NCBI RefSeq assembly: GCF_014042365.1
Contig: NZ_JACEZS010000031.1
Coordinates: 1 to 60,940, forward strand
Direction of reading: 5' to 3'
From: Rugamonas fusca
Lineage (GTDB): Bacteria; Pseudomonadota; Gammaproteobacteria; Burkholderiales; Burkholderiaceae_D
Length of the DNA stretch: 60,940 nt
Shown: positions 36,721-46,152 of the stretch, piece by piece
Layout: every line of letters begins with the position of its first letter
How positions within the stretch are numbered: the stretch's first letter is position 1
Position numbers and translations under genes: made by a program
Notes under the pieces: model-generated
What the model was told of the DNA's origin: nothing
Databases searched by the model: none
Seen by the model: only the letters and a program-made list of their open reading frames with translations

Positions 36721-38586
36721 TCAAATCGATGCGGCCGGCGCGCCGTTGACGACGGCCAGCGGGTGGTACAGCGGCAGGTAGCTGGCCTGGCGGTCGGCCT
36801 GGCGCAGGAAACGGGTCAGCAGGTTGCCCTTGGCCGGCAGCGGTTCGCCGGCCAGCAGGCCGTGGATGCGGCGGCTGGCGCTGGGATGCGGATAGCGCGC
36901 CAGGTAGTCCTGCAGCGTGTGGCGCAGCACGCTCCACAAGCCCAGGCCGAGTTGTGCGTCGCCGTTGGCGATGGTGGCGATCACTTCGCACAGGTTGTTG
37001 ACGAACAGGCAGTAGCCGATGCGGGTCCAGGCCCGCTCGTCGCCGCAGCACAGTTCGGACAGCGTGGCCGCGTCCAGCGCCAGCGCGCGGGCCAGCGGTT
37101 GCGCCTGCGGGGCCAGCCGGGTCAGTTCCAGGTCGCGCAGGATGACGTGGGTCGGCGCGCCATCGGCGTCCAGGCCCACCAGCGTGTTTTGCATGTGCGG
37201 TTCGAACGCGATGCCGTGCTCGAACAGCAGGTACAGGATGGGATGGACGGCCGTCTCGGCGTAACGGGCGAACCATAGCCGCGCTGCCCGCTCGCGCGTG
37301 TAGCCGTGATATTGGGCATAGCGCTCGATCACGGCGGCCACGCGCGCGCGCCCGTACGTGCCGTTGCCGAACAGGGCGGCACAGACGACGGGGCGCACAC
37401 CTTGCGCCAGCAAGTCCGCCATGCCTTCGCGCGCCAGCACGCCAAAGCCGTCGGCCAGCTCCTTGTCGGCGCCGTCCTCGCCGGGAAAGGCGACCGTGAC
37501 GAAGGCACGTTCCTCCAGCACGTGGAAGCCGGGGAAGCGCTGGCGCATGCCGTCGCGCAGGCCACGGTACAGGCGGGTGCCTGTCAGCGCGCTGCGCAGT
37601 TCATGGCGCGCGTTGTTGCGGATGCAGTTGGTGATGCGCATATTGAGCGACAGCTTGAGGAAGTGGCGCGCATCCTCGGCCAGCAGGGTGCGGATCGAGG
37701 CTGTGGGATGGAACGGCAGGCCGCGTGGGCCCAGGTCGCGCACTTCGCCATGGCGCATGGCGCTGGCGATGCGCGGCTGGCGCCGCATCCAGCCCGCTTG
37801 CCAGGGATGCAGCGGCACGATGACGCCGCCCGGTTCCGCTGTCAGCGCGTGGCCCGTCAACCGGGCCAGCAAGGCCGTCGCCGCTTCGCCGTCCACGTTG
37901 TCGCAGACCAGCCAGGAACGCGGAATCTGGAAGTAATGCAGCGCCATGCTGGCCTTGTGCTCGGGCGAGTAATGGCGCTGCTCGGCCGGCGACCAGTCGG
38001 CCCGGCTCTTGGGGGCGGGGTGGAACGGGTGGCCCGTCAGCAGGCTTTGTTCGCTGTCGATGTAGGCGTGCAGCGCGTTGCGGTTGCCCGGCTGGCGCGG
38101 CGCGGTGGTTGCCGGCTGCTGGTCCAGCACATCCTGCATGGTGGCGATGCTGTCGCCGATCTGCTGCAGCAGTTCATCGTTGAACGGCGTGCCGGCGCGG
38201 CGCGACAGGTCCTCGATCAACAGGCGTGACAGGTCGCGCCAGTCCGCTTCGCGCCATCCATCGCGGCCCGAACGCAGGTAGACCGGCGTGGTGTAGTCGA
38301 AATTGGCGGTGGCCGAAACGTGCAGTACGCCCACGCGCAAGCGGCTGTCCACGCGCGGCAGGGTGATGTCGAGCACCTGCCCGTGGTGGCCGGCCAGTTG
38401 CGGCACGGCGCCGGCCAATTGATAGACGGGCAGCACGGCCAGCGTGTGTTCCTGCATCGCCACTTCGCGGGCGTAGCAGTTGATCAGCAGGCGGCAGTGC
38501 TGCAGTTCCGCGAAGCGCGGCGCTCGGCTGGCCGATGCTGATGGCATGGGCGGTTGCAAATGCGTGTGCGACAAGGGAGAGTTCAT
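36721..38586 (-). CDS. NIS siderophore synthetase, IucA/IucC family (second enzyme)
   Basis: A 621-residue protein. Start ATG 38586 overlaps the stop of the MFS gene (ATGA). IucA/IucC motifs: LTGHPFHPAPKSRADWSPAE (nucleotide-binding HP-x-x-KSR), VIVPLHPWQAGWM, PTASIRTLLAEDARHFLKLS, and the FerC-like C-terminal FEPHMQNTLVGLD. These enzymes adenylate citrate or a similar carboxylate and join it to an amine or alcohol. Which class (A, B or C) cannot be settled from sequence reading alone. Confidence 0.92.
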   Translation of the reverse strand: MNSPLSHTHLQPPMPSASASRAPRFAELQHCRLLINCYAREVAMQEHTLAVLPVYQLAGAVPQLAGHHGQVLDITLPRVDSRLRVGVLHVSATANFDYTTPVYLRSGRDGWREADWRDLSRLLIEDLSRRAGTPFNDELLQQIGDSIATMQDVLDQQPATTAPRQPGNRNALHAYIDSEQSLLTGHPFHPAPKSRADWSPAEQRHYSPEHKASMALHYFQIPRSWLVCDNVDGEAATALLARLTGHALTAEPGGVIVPLHPWQAGWMRRQPRIASAMRHGEVRDLGPRGLPFHPTASIRTLLAEDARHFLKLSLNMRITNCIRNNARHELRSALTGTRLYRGLRDGMRQRFPGFHVLEERAFVTVAFPGEDGADKELADGFGVLAREGMADLLAQGVRPVVCAALFGNGTYGRARVAAVIERYAQYHGYTRERAARLWFARYAETAVHPILYLLFEHGIAFEPHMQNTLVGLDADGAPTHVILRDLELTRLAPQAQPLARALALDAATLSELCCGDERAWTRIGYCLFVNNLCEVIATIANGDAQLGLGLWSVLRHTLQDYLARYPHPSASRRIHGLLAGEPLPAKGNLLTRFLRQADRQASYLPLYHPLAVVNGAPAASI

Positions 38587-39794
38587 GACCGTTTCCATTT
38601 CAGTGAGATGAACAGCGAGGCAAGCAGGGCGCAGCCCAGCCACATGGGGGCTGCGTAGCCCAGTTCGGCGACCAGCAGGCTGGCCAACAGGCCGGCGGCC
38701 ACACCGCCCCATTTGTTGGCCGCTTCGAGCTGGCCGAAATGGCGTCCGGCCCGGTCGTTGCGGACCGTGGCGGCGGCCAGGGCATTGATGGCCAGGCAGG
38801 CGCCGGTCATGCCGGCGCCCATCAACAGGCGTCCCGTCACCAGCCACGCCAGGCCATCGGCCAGCAGTTGCAGCAGCAGGCCGGCGCAGGTGAGGGCGGT
38901 GTAGCCGGCCAGGCTGGCGGCCGCGTTGGCGAAGTGCAGGCGGCGCCCCAGCGGCCAGGCCAGCAGCAGGAACACGGCGTGCGGCAGGCCGAATAGCATG
39001 CCGGCCGTGGCGGCGCCCAGGTGCAGGCGCTCTGCCAGGTCGGTGACGAAGTAGGGATAGCTCAGCGCGGTGCCGATCGTGAACAGCGCCTGCAGCCAGT
39101 ACAGCGTGGTGGCGCTGATGCCGGCCGCGCTGTGTGGCGCCACAGCACCTGTTCGGGCGCCATCGGCGGCAAGCGCGTTGCTGTGCGCCTGCGCGGCGCT
39201 CGCGCGAGCTGCCTGCTCGGGCAGCAGCCACAGTACGGCACATGCGGCGCCGGGCAGCAGCGCCAAATAGAGGAACAGGTGCAGCAGGTCGACATGGCCT
39301 TCGAGCAGGCCGACCAGCGCCGGCCCGGCGAACAAGGCGGTCCGCGCCGATGCCTGCATCACTCCCAGCACGGCGGCCAGGCGCGAGGCCGGCAGCAGGT
39401 CGGCCAGGTAGGCGTTGGAGGCGGAAAAGGTGCCGCCCAACAGCCCCTGCACCGTCAGGCCGAGCGCGAATTCCAGCGGCGTGCGGGCCAGGCCGGTGAC
39501 GATGAAGCCCAGGCACAGGCCCGCGTGGGCACGCATGAGCAGGGCGCGCCGGCCGATGCGGTCGGCCAGCCAGCCCCACACCGGGCTGGCGATGGCCGCG
39601 GCCAGCGTGGGCAGCGTGAAGTACCAGCCGGCCAGCACCAGCGACGGCGCCTGCCGCGCGAAGCTGGCCTGCAGGATGTGGGCATAGAACGGCGGCATGC
39701 ACAGGGCGGCGAAGGCGGCGCTGAAGTGGCCGCCCACGGTGGCCAGCACGGGCCGGGTGAACATGGGGGCTGGCCGCATGGTCATCGTGGTCAT
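38583..39794 (-). CDS. MFS transporter, probable siderophore exporter
   Basis: A 403-residue twelve-helix MFS protein. ATG 39794 (MTTMTMRPAPMFTRPVLATV) overlaps the stop of the upstream synthetase (ATGA), so this start is favoured over the long open extension beyond it. Loop 2-3 reads GWLADRIGRRALLMRAH. In staphyloferrin-type operons an MFS exporter sits between or beside the synthetases in the same way, so export of the operon's product is the likely role. Confidence 0.88.
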   Translation of the reverse strand: MTTMTMRPAPMFTRPVLATVGGHFSAAFAALCMPPFYAHILQASFARQAPSLVLAGWYFTLPTLAAAIASPVWGWLADRIGRRALLMRAHAGLCLGFIVTGLARTPLEFALGLTVQGLLGGTFSASNAYLADLLPASRLAAVLGVMQASARTALFAGPALVGLLEGHVDLLHLFLYLALLPGAACAVLWLLPEQAARASAAQAHSNALAADGARTGAVAPHSAAGISATTLYWLQALFTIGTALSYPYFVTDLAERLHLGAATAGMLFGLPHAVFLLLAWPLGRRLHFANAAASLAGYTALTCAGLLLQLLADGLAWLVTGRLLMGAGMTGACLAINALAAATVRNDRAGRHFGQLEAANKWGGVAAGLLASLLVAELGYAAPMWLGCALLASLFISLKWKRS

Positions 39795-41566
39795 GGCGCC
39801 GCTCCGGCCAGTGCGTCGAACAGGGGATTGCGCACGGTGCGCAGGCGCTGCGTGCTGCCGCCCAGCAGGCGGCGCGTGGCCAGGCATTCGATGCGCAGCG
39901 TGGGGCCGAGCAGGTCGAACTGGCGCTGGCGTTCCGCCATGGCCGGGAATTGCTCCTGGTAGTCGAGCACGGCGCAGGCGGCCGCGTGCCAGAAGCGCAC
40001 TTCGGCATATCCGTGCTGGCGCTCCAGCCGCCACGCCAACTCGCCCAGGTTGATGAAGAACATGACCTCCAGCAGATAGCCGCGCGCTTCCGTCTCCGCG
40101 TTGAATACGAATCCGGCGCTGGCGTTAAGCGCGTCGCGATACGCGGGGGCCGCGCGCAACCCGGCCTGTTGCGCGGCCGCGCCGGCGGCGGGCAGGTAGT
40201 GCAGGCCGCCCGGCAGGTCGCGCACGGCGATCCGGCAGGGCAGGCCGTCGCGCAGGATCAGCAGCGTGTTCTGCGCATGGCATTCGAGCAGCACGCCGTG
40301 CGCCATCATCAGGTGCAGCAGGGGCGGGACCATGGCGGCCAGCAGGGCGTGAACCCAGCGTTCGGTGCCATGCTGCGCGAGCCAGGGGGCGATGGTCAGG
40401 CCGCCTTCGGGCGCGCGCGTGGTCAGGGCTGTCATGGGGAACAGTTGTTCGCCCGGCGCCAGCAGCGACCCCGGCGCCGTGCGCCAGATGGCGCCCAGCA
40501 TGCCGTAGGCGCCGGGCAGCTGGCGCCCATGTGCGACCGTGATGCCGGCCGGTTCGGTCAGCAGCGCAAGCCGGGGGCCATCGGCCAAATAGGGATCGTC
40601 GCGGCAGATGCCCGCCAGCCAGCGCGAGATGCGGGGCGCGTTGTGCACGTGGTGGTCGGACAGGATGCGGTCGGCCGAGCTGTTGGCGATGGCCAGCGGC
40701 AGCTTGATGTCGCAGCGCTGCCCGCCATCGAGGCTGCTGAGCGAGCGTATCGATTGCTGCGCCAGCCATTGGCCTTGTCCCTGGCCCAGGTACAGCAGCG
40801 TGCCGTCGGCCAGCCAGTCCGCATAGTGCTGGCGCACGCGGTGTTCCCACTGCCACGGGTGGACGGGCAGCAGCCGATAGTTGTCCGGCGCATGCCCTTG
40901 CTGCGCCACGCGCTCCTGTAGCCAGTGGTATTCGGCCTCGCCCAGCTGGCTGGCCAGGAACTGTTCGTAGTCGATGCCGGGCAGGGTGTGGGTTTCGCTG
41001 GCGTGGCGCGCGATGGCCAGCCACACCAGCGTGAACGGCCGCGCGAACTCCGGGCCGTAGCGCAGGTGATCGTCCAGCGAGAAGCCCATGCGCGAGCGGA
41101 AGCAGGGATGGTACAGGTGGCCGTCGCCCAGTTGCGCTTCCTGCCACGGATAGGGCGCCTCCAGTGTGGCTTGGGGCGGGGCCGTCATTGACCACGCATG
41201 GTTGAGCGCTGTGTGGCGCAGTTCGGCCACGAACTGGTGCGTGGCCGCTGTCGGCGGACCGAGGTGGCGCAGCAGGTCGCTGGCGACGGTAGCGATGTCC
41301 GGCTCCACGGAAGGCTGGTCCTCAGCGTGCACGGGACCGCACAGGCGCAGGCGCTCAAAGCCGCTATGGCCGGCGATGGCGATGGTGTAGCCGCGCGGTT
41401 GGCCATCCTCGCTTAGTCCCTCCAGCCGCAGCAGGGCGGGCTGGCCGCGCCGCTGTGTGATGGCGCCTGTCAGGCAGCCTTCGTTCCAGAATGCTTCGAT
41501 GAACTGGCGCAGTGTGCGTTGGCGCGCCGATGGGTAGTACGGCAGGAAGGTAAGTGGATGGGGCAT
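39791..41566 (-). CDS. NIS siderophore synthetase, IucA/IucC family (first enzyme)
   Basis: A 591-residue protein, first gene of the iron operon. Motifs: HPCFRSRMGFSLDDHLRYGP (variant of HP-x-x-KSR with CFRSR), LLPVHPWQWEHRV, SIRSLSSLDGGQRCDIKLPL, and LLECHAQNTLLIL. The nucleotide-binding loop differs from the second synthetase, so the two probably act on different steps, as SfaD and SfaB do for staphyloferrin A. The gene is preceded by a strong Fur box. Confidence 0.92.
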   Translation of the reverse strand: MPHPLTFLPYYPSARQRTLRQFIEAFWNEGCLTGAITQRRGQPALLRLEGLSEDGQPRGYTIAIAGHSGFERLRLCGPVHAEDQPSVEPDIATVASDLLRHLGPPTAATHQFVAELRHTALNHAWSMTAPPQATLEAPYPWQEAQLGDGHLYHPCFRSRMGFSLDDHLRYGPEFARPFTLVWLAIARHASETHTLPGIDYEQFLASQLGEAEYHWLQERVAQQGHAPDNYRLLPVHPWQWEHRVRQHYADWLADGTLLYLGQGQGQWLAQQSIRSLSSLDGGQRCDIKLPLAIANSSADRILSDHHVHNAPRISRWLAGICRDDPYLADGPRLALLTEPAGITVAHGRQLPGAYGMLGAIWRTAPGSLLAPGEQLFPMTALTTRAPEGGLTIAPWLAQHGTERWVHALLAAMVPPLLHLMMAHGVLLECHAQNTLLILRDGLPCRIAVRDLPGGLHYLPAAGAAAQQAGLRAAPAYRDALNASAGFVFNAETEARGYLLEVMFFINLGELAWRLERQHGYAEVRFWHAAACAVLDYQEQFPAMAERQRQFDLLGPTLRIECLATRRLLGGSTQRLRTVRNPLFDALAGAAP

Positions 41567-41647
41567 GGGGGCGACTCTTTCCTAAGAAGAAAGATTATTT
41601 GATTGATATGTCACCACCTTAATGCACGCCAATGCGAATGTCAATAC

Positions 41648-41668
41648 AAATGAGAATGATTCGCATTT
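41648..41668. promoter_or_regulatory. Fur box of the siderophore operon
   Basis: TGAGAATGATTCGCA (41651-41665) matches the 7-1-7 Fur core TGATAAT-N-ATTATCA at ten of fourteen positions, flanked by AAA and TTT. An overlapping AATGCGAATGTCAAT stretch (41631-41645) could be a second, weaker unit. It lies about 85 bases upstream of the first synthetase start, so iron limitation should induce the whole 41.6-34.6 kb operon. Confidence 0.8.
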
Positions 41669-41736
41669 AAGTTTAAACCAGCAAATCCGGCGACGCGACC
41701 AAAAATAGGGTGGGGAGGCGGGCGCCACGCCCCCGC

Positions 41737-42903
41737 TTAGGCGGCGCGCAACGCTTCCACGATGCGCAGGCGGGCTGCCCGCACGGCCGGCAGGAAGCCG
41801 CCGATGAAGCCCATGATGAGGGCGAATACCAGCGTCTTGAGCACGATGGCCGCGCTCAGCTTGAAGCCGAACGCCAGCTCCGAGAAGGTCTGGAAATTAG
41901 CGGTGGAGAAGGACATGAACTGCATCAACGAGGCCAGCGCCAGCCCGGCCACGCCGCCCACCAGCGACAGCAGCATGGCCTCCGTCAGGAAGGCGGCCAG
42001 GATGCTGCGGCGCCGGAAGCCCAGCGCGCGCAAGGTGCCGATCTCGCCCACCCGGTTGGCCACCGAGGCATACATGGTGATGGTGGCGCCTATCATGGCG
42101 CCGATCGAGAAGATCACCGACAGCGTCATGCCCAGGATGTTGATGAAGGTCGACAGTGCCTTCGACTGGTCGGCATAGAACACCTGTTCGCGCTTGGCCT
42201 CCAGCGTCAGGCGCGGGTCGCTCTCGATGTCCTTCTTGAATCGCTCGAAGCTGTCCGTGCTGGCCAGGCGCAGCACCATGGCCGACCAGGCGTTGCGGCG
42301 GAACGCTTGCAGCAACTGGTCGGCGTCGCCCCATACCTCGGAATCGAAGCCACTGTTGCCGGCGTCGAACAGGCCCACCACGGTCCATTCGCGCTGGCCA
42401 AAGCGCAGCTTCTCGCCGATGCCGGCGCCAGCGAACCGGCGCGCGATGCTGGCGCCGGCGATGATCTCGGAGGCGCCGGGGCGGAACATGCGCCCGCTCG
42501 TCAGCCGTACCTGGGGCCGCAACTGCAAGCCGCGCAAGTCCACGCCACGGATGATGACGTTGGACGGCTTGTCCGTGTCGCGCTTGTTGAGCGAGATGAG
42601 CACCACGGTTTCCTTCGACAGCATGGCCTGGCCGTCCGGTCCGCGCGCGATGGCGGGGTGGGTGGCGACGATGTTGGCCTGGGCGCGCTCGATGCCGCTC
42701 TGGATTTCCGTGTCGGCGGCGCGCCGGATCACCACCACGTTGTCGTATTCGCCGGTGGTCACGAGCGTGCTGCGCAAGCCTTCGTCGAGCATCAGCACGG
42801 TGGCGAACACGAACACCACCAGCGCCAGGCCGGCCGCCGTCAGGCCGGTGGTCAGGCGGCGCATCCACAGGTTGCGGGCGATGTAGGAGAGCGGGATCTT
42901 CAT
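41737..42903 (-). CDS. FtsX-type ABC exporter permease, second
   Basis: A 388-residue MacB/LolC-like permease: one N-terminal helix (LTTGLTAAGLALVVFVFATVL), a periplasmic MacB-PCD-like domain (about 45-260), and three C-terminal helices in the FtsX domain (LGMTLSVIFSIGAMIGATI, VGEIGTLRALGFRRRSILAA, AIVLKTLVFALIMGFIGGFL). It pairs with the neighbouring permease as a heterodimer. It is the last gene of the four-gene export operon, four bases after permease one. Confidence 0.9.
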   Translation of the reverse strand: MKIPLSYIARNLWMRRLTTGLTAAGLALVVFVFATVLMLDEGLRSTLVTTGEYDNVVVIRRAADTEIQSGIERAQANIVATHPAIARGPDGQAMLSKETVVLISLNKRDTDKPSNVIIRGVDLRGLQLRPQVRLTSGRMFRPGASEIIAGASIARRFAGAGIGEKLRFGQREWTVVGLFDAGNSGFDSEVWGDADQLLQAFRRNAWSAMVLRLASTDSFERFKKDIESDPRLTLEAKREQVFYADQSKALSTFINILGMTLSVIFSIGAMIGATITMYASVANRVGEIGTLRALGFRRRSILAAFLTEAMLLSLVGGVAGLALASLMQFMSFSTANFQTFSELAFGFKLSAAIVLKTLVFALIMGFIGGFLPAVRAARLRIVEALRAA

Positions 42904-42907
42904 GGGC

Positions 42908-44077
42908 CTATCCTATGCTGCGCAAACCTTCGACGATGTTGACGCGGCTGGCCCGCAGCGTGGGCGCGATGCCGGCCACCACGCCGATGGCCAGCGCGGC
43001 CAGCACCTGCTGCAGCACGGTTTGCGCCGACACGTCGAACACGGGGAACATGGTGCCCATCTTGGCCGCAAAGCCGGCCGCCACCGGGAACAGCAGCACG
43101 ATGCCCAGTCCCGCGCCGCACAGGGCCAGCAGCAGCGATTCGCCAAAGATCATCAGCGCCAGGAAGCCGGGGCCGAAGCCGAGCGCCTTGAGCGTGGCAT
43201 ATTCACCGAGCCGTTCGCGCGCGCTCATGGCCATGGTGTTGGCCATCACGGCCATGATGATCAGGATCACCACGTACGACACCACGCGGATCCCCACCAC
43301 GATGGCCTCCGACATCGACACGAAGCCGAGCTGAAACGCCTTTTCTGTTTCCGTCAGCGTCTCGGCCAGCGAGTTGCGGAACTGGCTGTCAATGGCGGCC
43401 GAGATGGCGGCCGCGTTTTCCGGCTGGCCGATCTGCACCACGTACACGCCGATCTGGTTGGCGCGGCGCGGCGTGATCTTCTTCATCGTCTCGTTGACGT
43501 AATCCCAGTGGAAGAACATGGTGGAGGTGTTGGTGTTGCTCTGGCGGCCGTCGTAGATGCCGCGCACCACGAACTCCCACTGGCCCGGATAGATGGTGCC
43601 CTTGATGGGGATGATGTCGCCCACCTTGAAGCCATACTGGTCGGCCAGCTTGCGGCCCACGATGGCGCCCTTGCGGTCGCGCAGGAAGGCGGCGCGCTGG
43701 TCCGCGGGCAGCAGGTAGTCGGGATAGATGTCGAGGTAACTCTGGCCGGAGACGGCGAACTGGGCGAAGAAGTTCTTGGGGTCCTGATAAATGCCGCCAA
43801 ACCAGTTGGCGTAGCCGACGGCCTTCACGCCTTCCACGCCGCGGATGCGGGCCTGGTACGACAGCGGCAGCGGGAACACGAGCGAAGTCTTGTTGCGGGT
43901 GACGAGGGTGGTGTTGGCGGCGCCTTCCGCGCCCGCGTACCAGGCGTCGATCACCGTTTGCAGCAGGCCGAATGACAACGTGGCCACCACCAGGCCGAGC
44001 ACCGTGAGCGTCGTGCGCAGCTTGTGGCGCAAGGCGTTCTTGGCGATCAGGCGCAGCGTGTAGAGCGGCGCGACCAT
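42908..44077 (-). CDS. FtsX-type ABC exporter permease, first
   Basis: A 389-residue permease with the same layout as its partner: N-terminal helix (TTLTVLGLVVATLSFGLLQT), periplasmic domain with GVEGVKAVGYANWFGGIYQD, and three C-terminal helices (IRVVSYVVILIIMAVMANTM, LGEYATLKALGFGPGFLALM, VLQQVLAALAIGVVAGIAPT). Its start is three bases from the ATPase stop. Confidence 0.9.
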   Translation of the reverse strand: MVAPLYTLRLIAKNALRHKLRTTLTVLGLVVATLSFGLLQTVIDAWYAGAEGAANTTLVTRNKTSLVFPLPLSYQARIRGVEGVKAVGYANWFGGIYQDPKNFFAQFAVSGQSYLDIYPDYLLPADQRAAFLRDRKGAIVGRKLADQYGFKVGDIIPIKGTIYPGQWEFVVRGIYDGRQSNTNTSTMFFHWDYVNETMKKITPRRANQIGVYVVQIGQPENAAAISAAIDSQFRNSLAETLTETEKAFQLGFVSMSEAIVVGIRVVSYVVILIIMAVMANTMAMSARERLGEYATLKALGFGPGFLALMIFGESLLLALCGAGLGIVLLFPVAAGFAAKMGTMFPVFDVSAQTVLQQVLAALAIGVVAGIAPTLRASRVNIVEGLRSIG

Positions 44078-44080
44078 GCG

Positions 44081-44767
44081 TCAGGCCGCTCCCTGGGCCA
44101 GCAGTTCGCCTTTTTCCAGGTGCACCAGGCTGCGCGCGGCCGCCGCCGCGTTGGCGTCGTGCGTGACCATGATGATGGTCTTGCCCAGCTCCCGGTTCAG
44201 CCGTTGCAGCAGGGCCAGCACTTCGGCGGCCGAGTTGCGGTCCAGGTCCCCGGTCGGTTCGTCGGCCACGATCAGGGCCGGGTCGGTGACGATGGCGCGC
44301 GCGATGGCCACCCGCTGCTGCTGGCCGCCCGACAGTTCGTTGGGCGTGTGGTCCATGCGGTCGGCCAGGTTGACCATGGCCAGCGTCAGTTCCACCCGCT
44401 CGCGCCGTTCGCGCCGCGACAGGGGCGTGAGCAGCAGCGGCAGTTCCACGTTTTCGAACGCGGTGAGCACCGGCATCAGGTTGTAGAACTGGAAGATGAA
44501 GCCGACGTGGGTGGCGCGCCATTGCGCCAGCGCGCTTTCGCCCATGCGGGCGATATCGAGGCCGTCCACGCGCAGCAGGCCGCTGTCCGGCTTATCGATG
44601 CCGGCGATCAGGTTGAGGAGGGTGCTCTTGCCGGAGCCCGATGGCCCCATCAGGGCCGTGAAGTCGCCGGCCTGGATGGTCAGGCTGATGTCGGTCAGCA
44701 CCGGCACCACCTGGCCGCCGCGCCGGTAGGACTTGACCAGGTGTTCGATCTGGACGATGGGCTGCAT
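44081..44767 (-). CDS. ABC exporter ATP-binding subunit (MacB/LolD type)
   Basis: A 228-residue ATPase with intact Walker A (MGPSGSGKSTLLNLIAG), Q-loop (GFIFQFYNLMPVLTAFENVE), ABC signature (LSGGQQQRVAIARA), Walker B (LIVADEPTGDLD) and switch His (VTHDAN). The P-T-G-D-L-D motif is typical of the LolD/MacB group. It is four bases from the adaptor gene stop. Confidence 0.94.
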   Translation of the reverse strand: MQPIVQIEHLVKSYRRGGQVVPVLTDISLTIQAGDFTALMGPSGSGKSTLLNLIAGIDKPDSGLLRVDGLDIARMGESALAQWRATHVGFIFQFYNLMPVLTAFENVELPLLLTPLSRRERRERVELTLAMVNLADRMDHTPNELSGGQQQRVAIARAIVTDPALIVADEPTGDLDRNSAAEVLALLQRLNRELGKTIIMVTHDANAAAAARSLVHLEKGELLAQGAA

Positions 44768-44770
44768 GGC

Positions 44771-45988
44771 TTACTTCTTCGCCAGGGCGATGGCCTGGCC
44801 GTCGCGCAGGCCGGCGGCCGGGTTGAGCACCAGCTTGTTGCCCGGCTTGACGCCCTGCACGGCCACCAGTTCGCCCACCTTGGCGCCGGCCGTCACGGGC
44901 ACCTGGTGCACCTTGCCGGCGTCGGCCACGAAGGCCACGGATTTGCCGTCGCGGGTAGTGATGGCGCCCGGCTGCACGGCCACCACGGGCGCGCGCTCGG
45001 CCGCCGGCACGGGCTTGGACAGGAAGGCCACCTTGGCGCTCATGTCGGGCAGCACCCGGCTGTCGGGCGCGGCGAAGCGCACCTTGACCAGCAGCGTGGC
45101 CTTGCTGCGGTCCAGCGTGGGCACCATGCGCGACACGGTGCCTTCCAGCCGTAGCTCGGGGAAGGCGTCGAGCTGGATCTCGGCCGGCTGGTCGACGCGG
45201 ATCTTGCTGATGTTCGATTCGGACACGTCGGCCTCCACCTCCAGCGTATCCATGTCGGCGATGGTGACCACGGCGCCCTTGCTGTCGGCGGCCGACGAGA
45301 ACGGGGTGATGTTGTCGCCCACGTTGGCGCTCTTGGTCAGGATCACGCCATCGAACGGGGCGCGGATCAGGGTCTGGTCCAGCGCCACCTGGGCCGACTG
45401 CGCACCGGCTTTTGCGGCGGCGATGGCGGCCTGGTAGCCGGCGATGTTGGCGCGCGCCTTGTTCAGCCGGGCCTGGGCCGCGTCGTAGGTAGCGGCCGCG
45501 ATGAATTTCTGTTGCAGCAGCTCGGCGCTGCGCCTGAAGGCGGCCTGCGCGTCCTGCAGCTCGGCCTGGCCCTGCGCCAGGTTGGCCTGGGCCAGTTGCA
45601 CGTTGGCCCTGGCCTGGCCCAGCGCGGCGCTCACGTCGCGGTTCTCCAGGCGCGCCACCACTTCATCCTTTTTCACATGGCTGCCTTCGAGTACGCCCAG
45701 CCATTCCAGCCGTCCCGTGGCCTTGGACGACAGGGCCGCCTTGCGCTGCGCCACTACGTAGCCGGTGGCGTTGAGCAGCGTGTAGTTCTGGGACGGGTAG
45801 GCCAGTGCCACGGTGACCGTCTCCACGCTGGCCGCGCCGCCCAGCTGGCGCGACACGACGGCAACGGCACCCAGCGCCACCACGCCAACGACCACCCAGT
45901 GCAGCCAGCGCCGCCGCGGGTGCGCGCCCGCTATCTGCGCCTGCGGGCCGCGTTCGATCTTGAGCTTGGAGATGTCTGGGTTTGCCAC
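44771..45988 (-). CDS. Periplasmic adaptor (MacA/RND-type membrane fusion protein)
   Basis: A 405-residue protein starting at GTG 45988 behind TGAGG. One N-terminal membrane helix (WLHWVVVGVVALGAVAVV), then a lipoyl half-motif (GRLEWLGVLEGSHVKKDEVV), a long coiled-coil hairpin (about 125-200), the second lipoyl half (TLIRAPFDGVILTKSANVGD) and beta-barrel. It would link the inner-membrane permeases to an outer-membrane channel not encoded here. First gene of the export operon. Confidence 0.92.
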   Translation of the reverse strand: MANPDISKLKIERGPQAQIAGAHPRRRWLHWVVVGVVALGAVAVVSRQLGGAASVETVTVALAYPSQNYTLLNATGYVVAQRKAALSSKATGRLEWLGVLEGSHVKKDEVVARLENRDVSAALGQARANVQLAQANLAQGQAELQDAQAAFRRSAELLQQKFIAAATYDAAQARLNKARANIAGYQAAIAAAKAGAQSAQVALDQTLIRAPFDGVILTKSANVGDNITPFSSAADSKGAVVTIADMDTLEVEADVSESNISKIRVDQPAEIQLDAFPELRLEGTVSRMVPTLDRSKATLLVKVRFAAPDSRVLPDMSAKVAFLSKPVPAAERAPVVAVQPGAITTRDGKSVAFVADAGKVHQVPVTAGAKVGELVAVQGVKPGNKLVLNPAAGLRDGQAIALAKK

Positions 45989-46152
45989 GGTTTACCTCAG
46001 CGGTGGAAGGGATGGTGAGACTGGCGCAAAACAACATAACAATCTTGCTATATTGTCGCCGCCCGCGCAAGCGCGGCAGCCCACGCGGGCGCAAGACAGC
46101 CGTAAGCGCCCCGCGTTACAATCTCGCCTTTCCCCTCTGAGCTCGCAGCGCC
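45989..46152. promoter_or_regulatory. Divergent region between the export operon and the UDG-like gene
   Basis: A 164-base gap containing promoters in both directions. The stretch around 46030-46055 (CAACATAACAATCTTGCTATATTGTC) is AT-rich and contains TATATT hexamers, but no pair of boxes is convincing enough to assign. No operator recognised. Confidence 0.35.

Noticed and set aside
38587..40008. Upstream extension of the second siderophore synthetase frame, giving a 1095-residue protein
   Set aside because: The extension runs through the MFS gene in another frame and has no homology. The ATGA overlap at 38586 gives a natural start and a normal-length enzyme.
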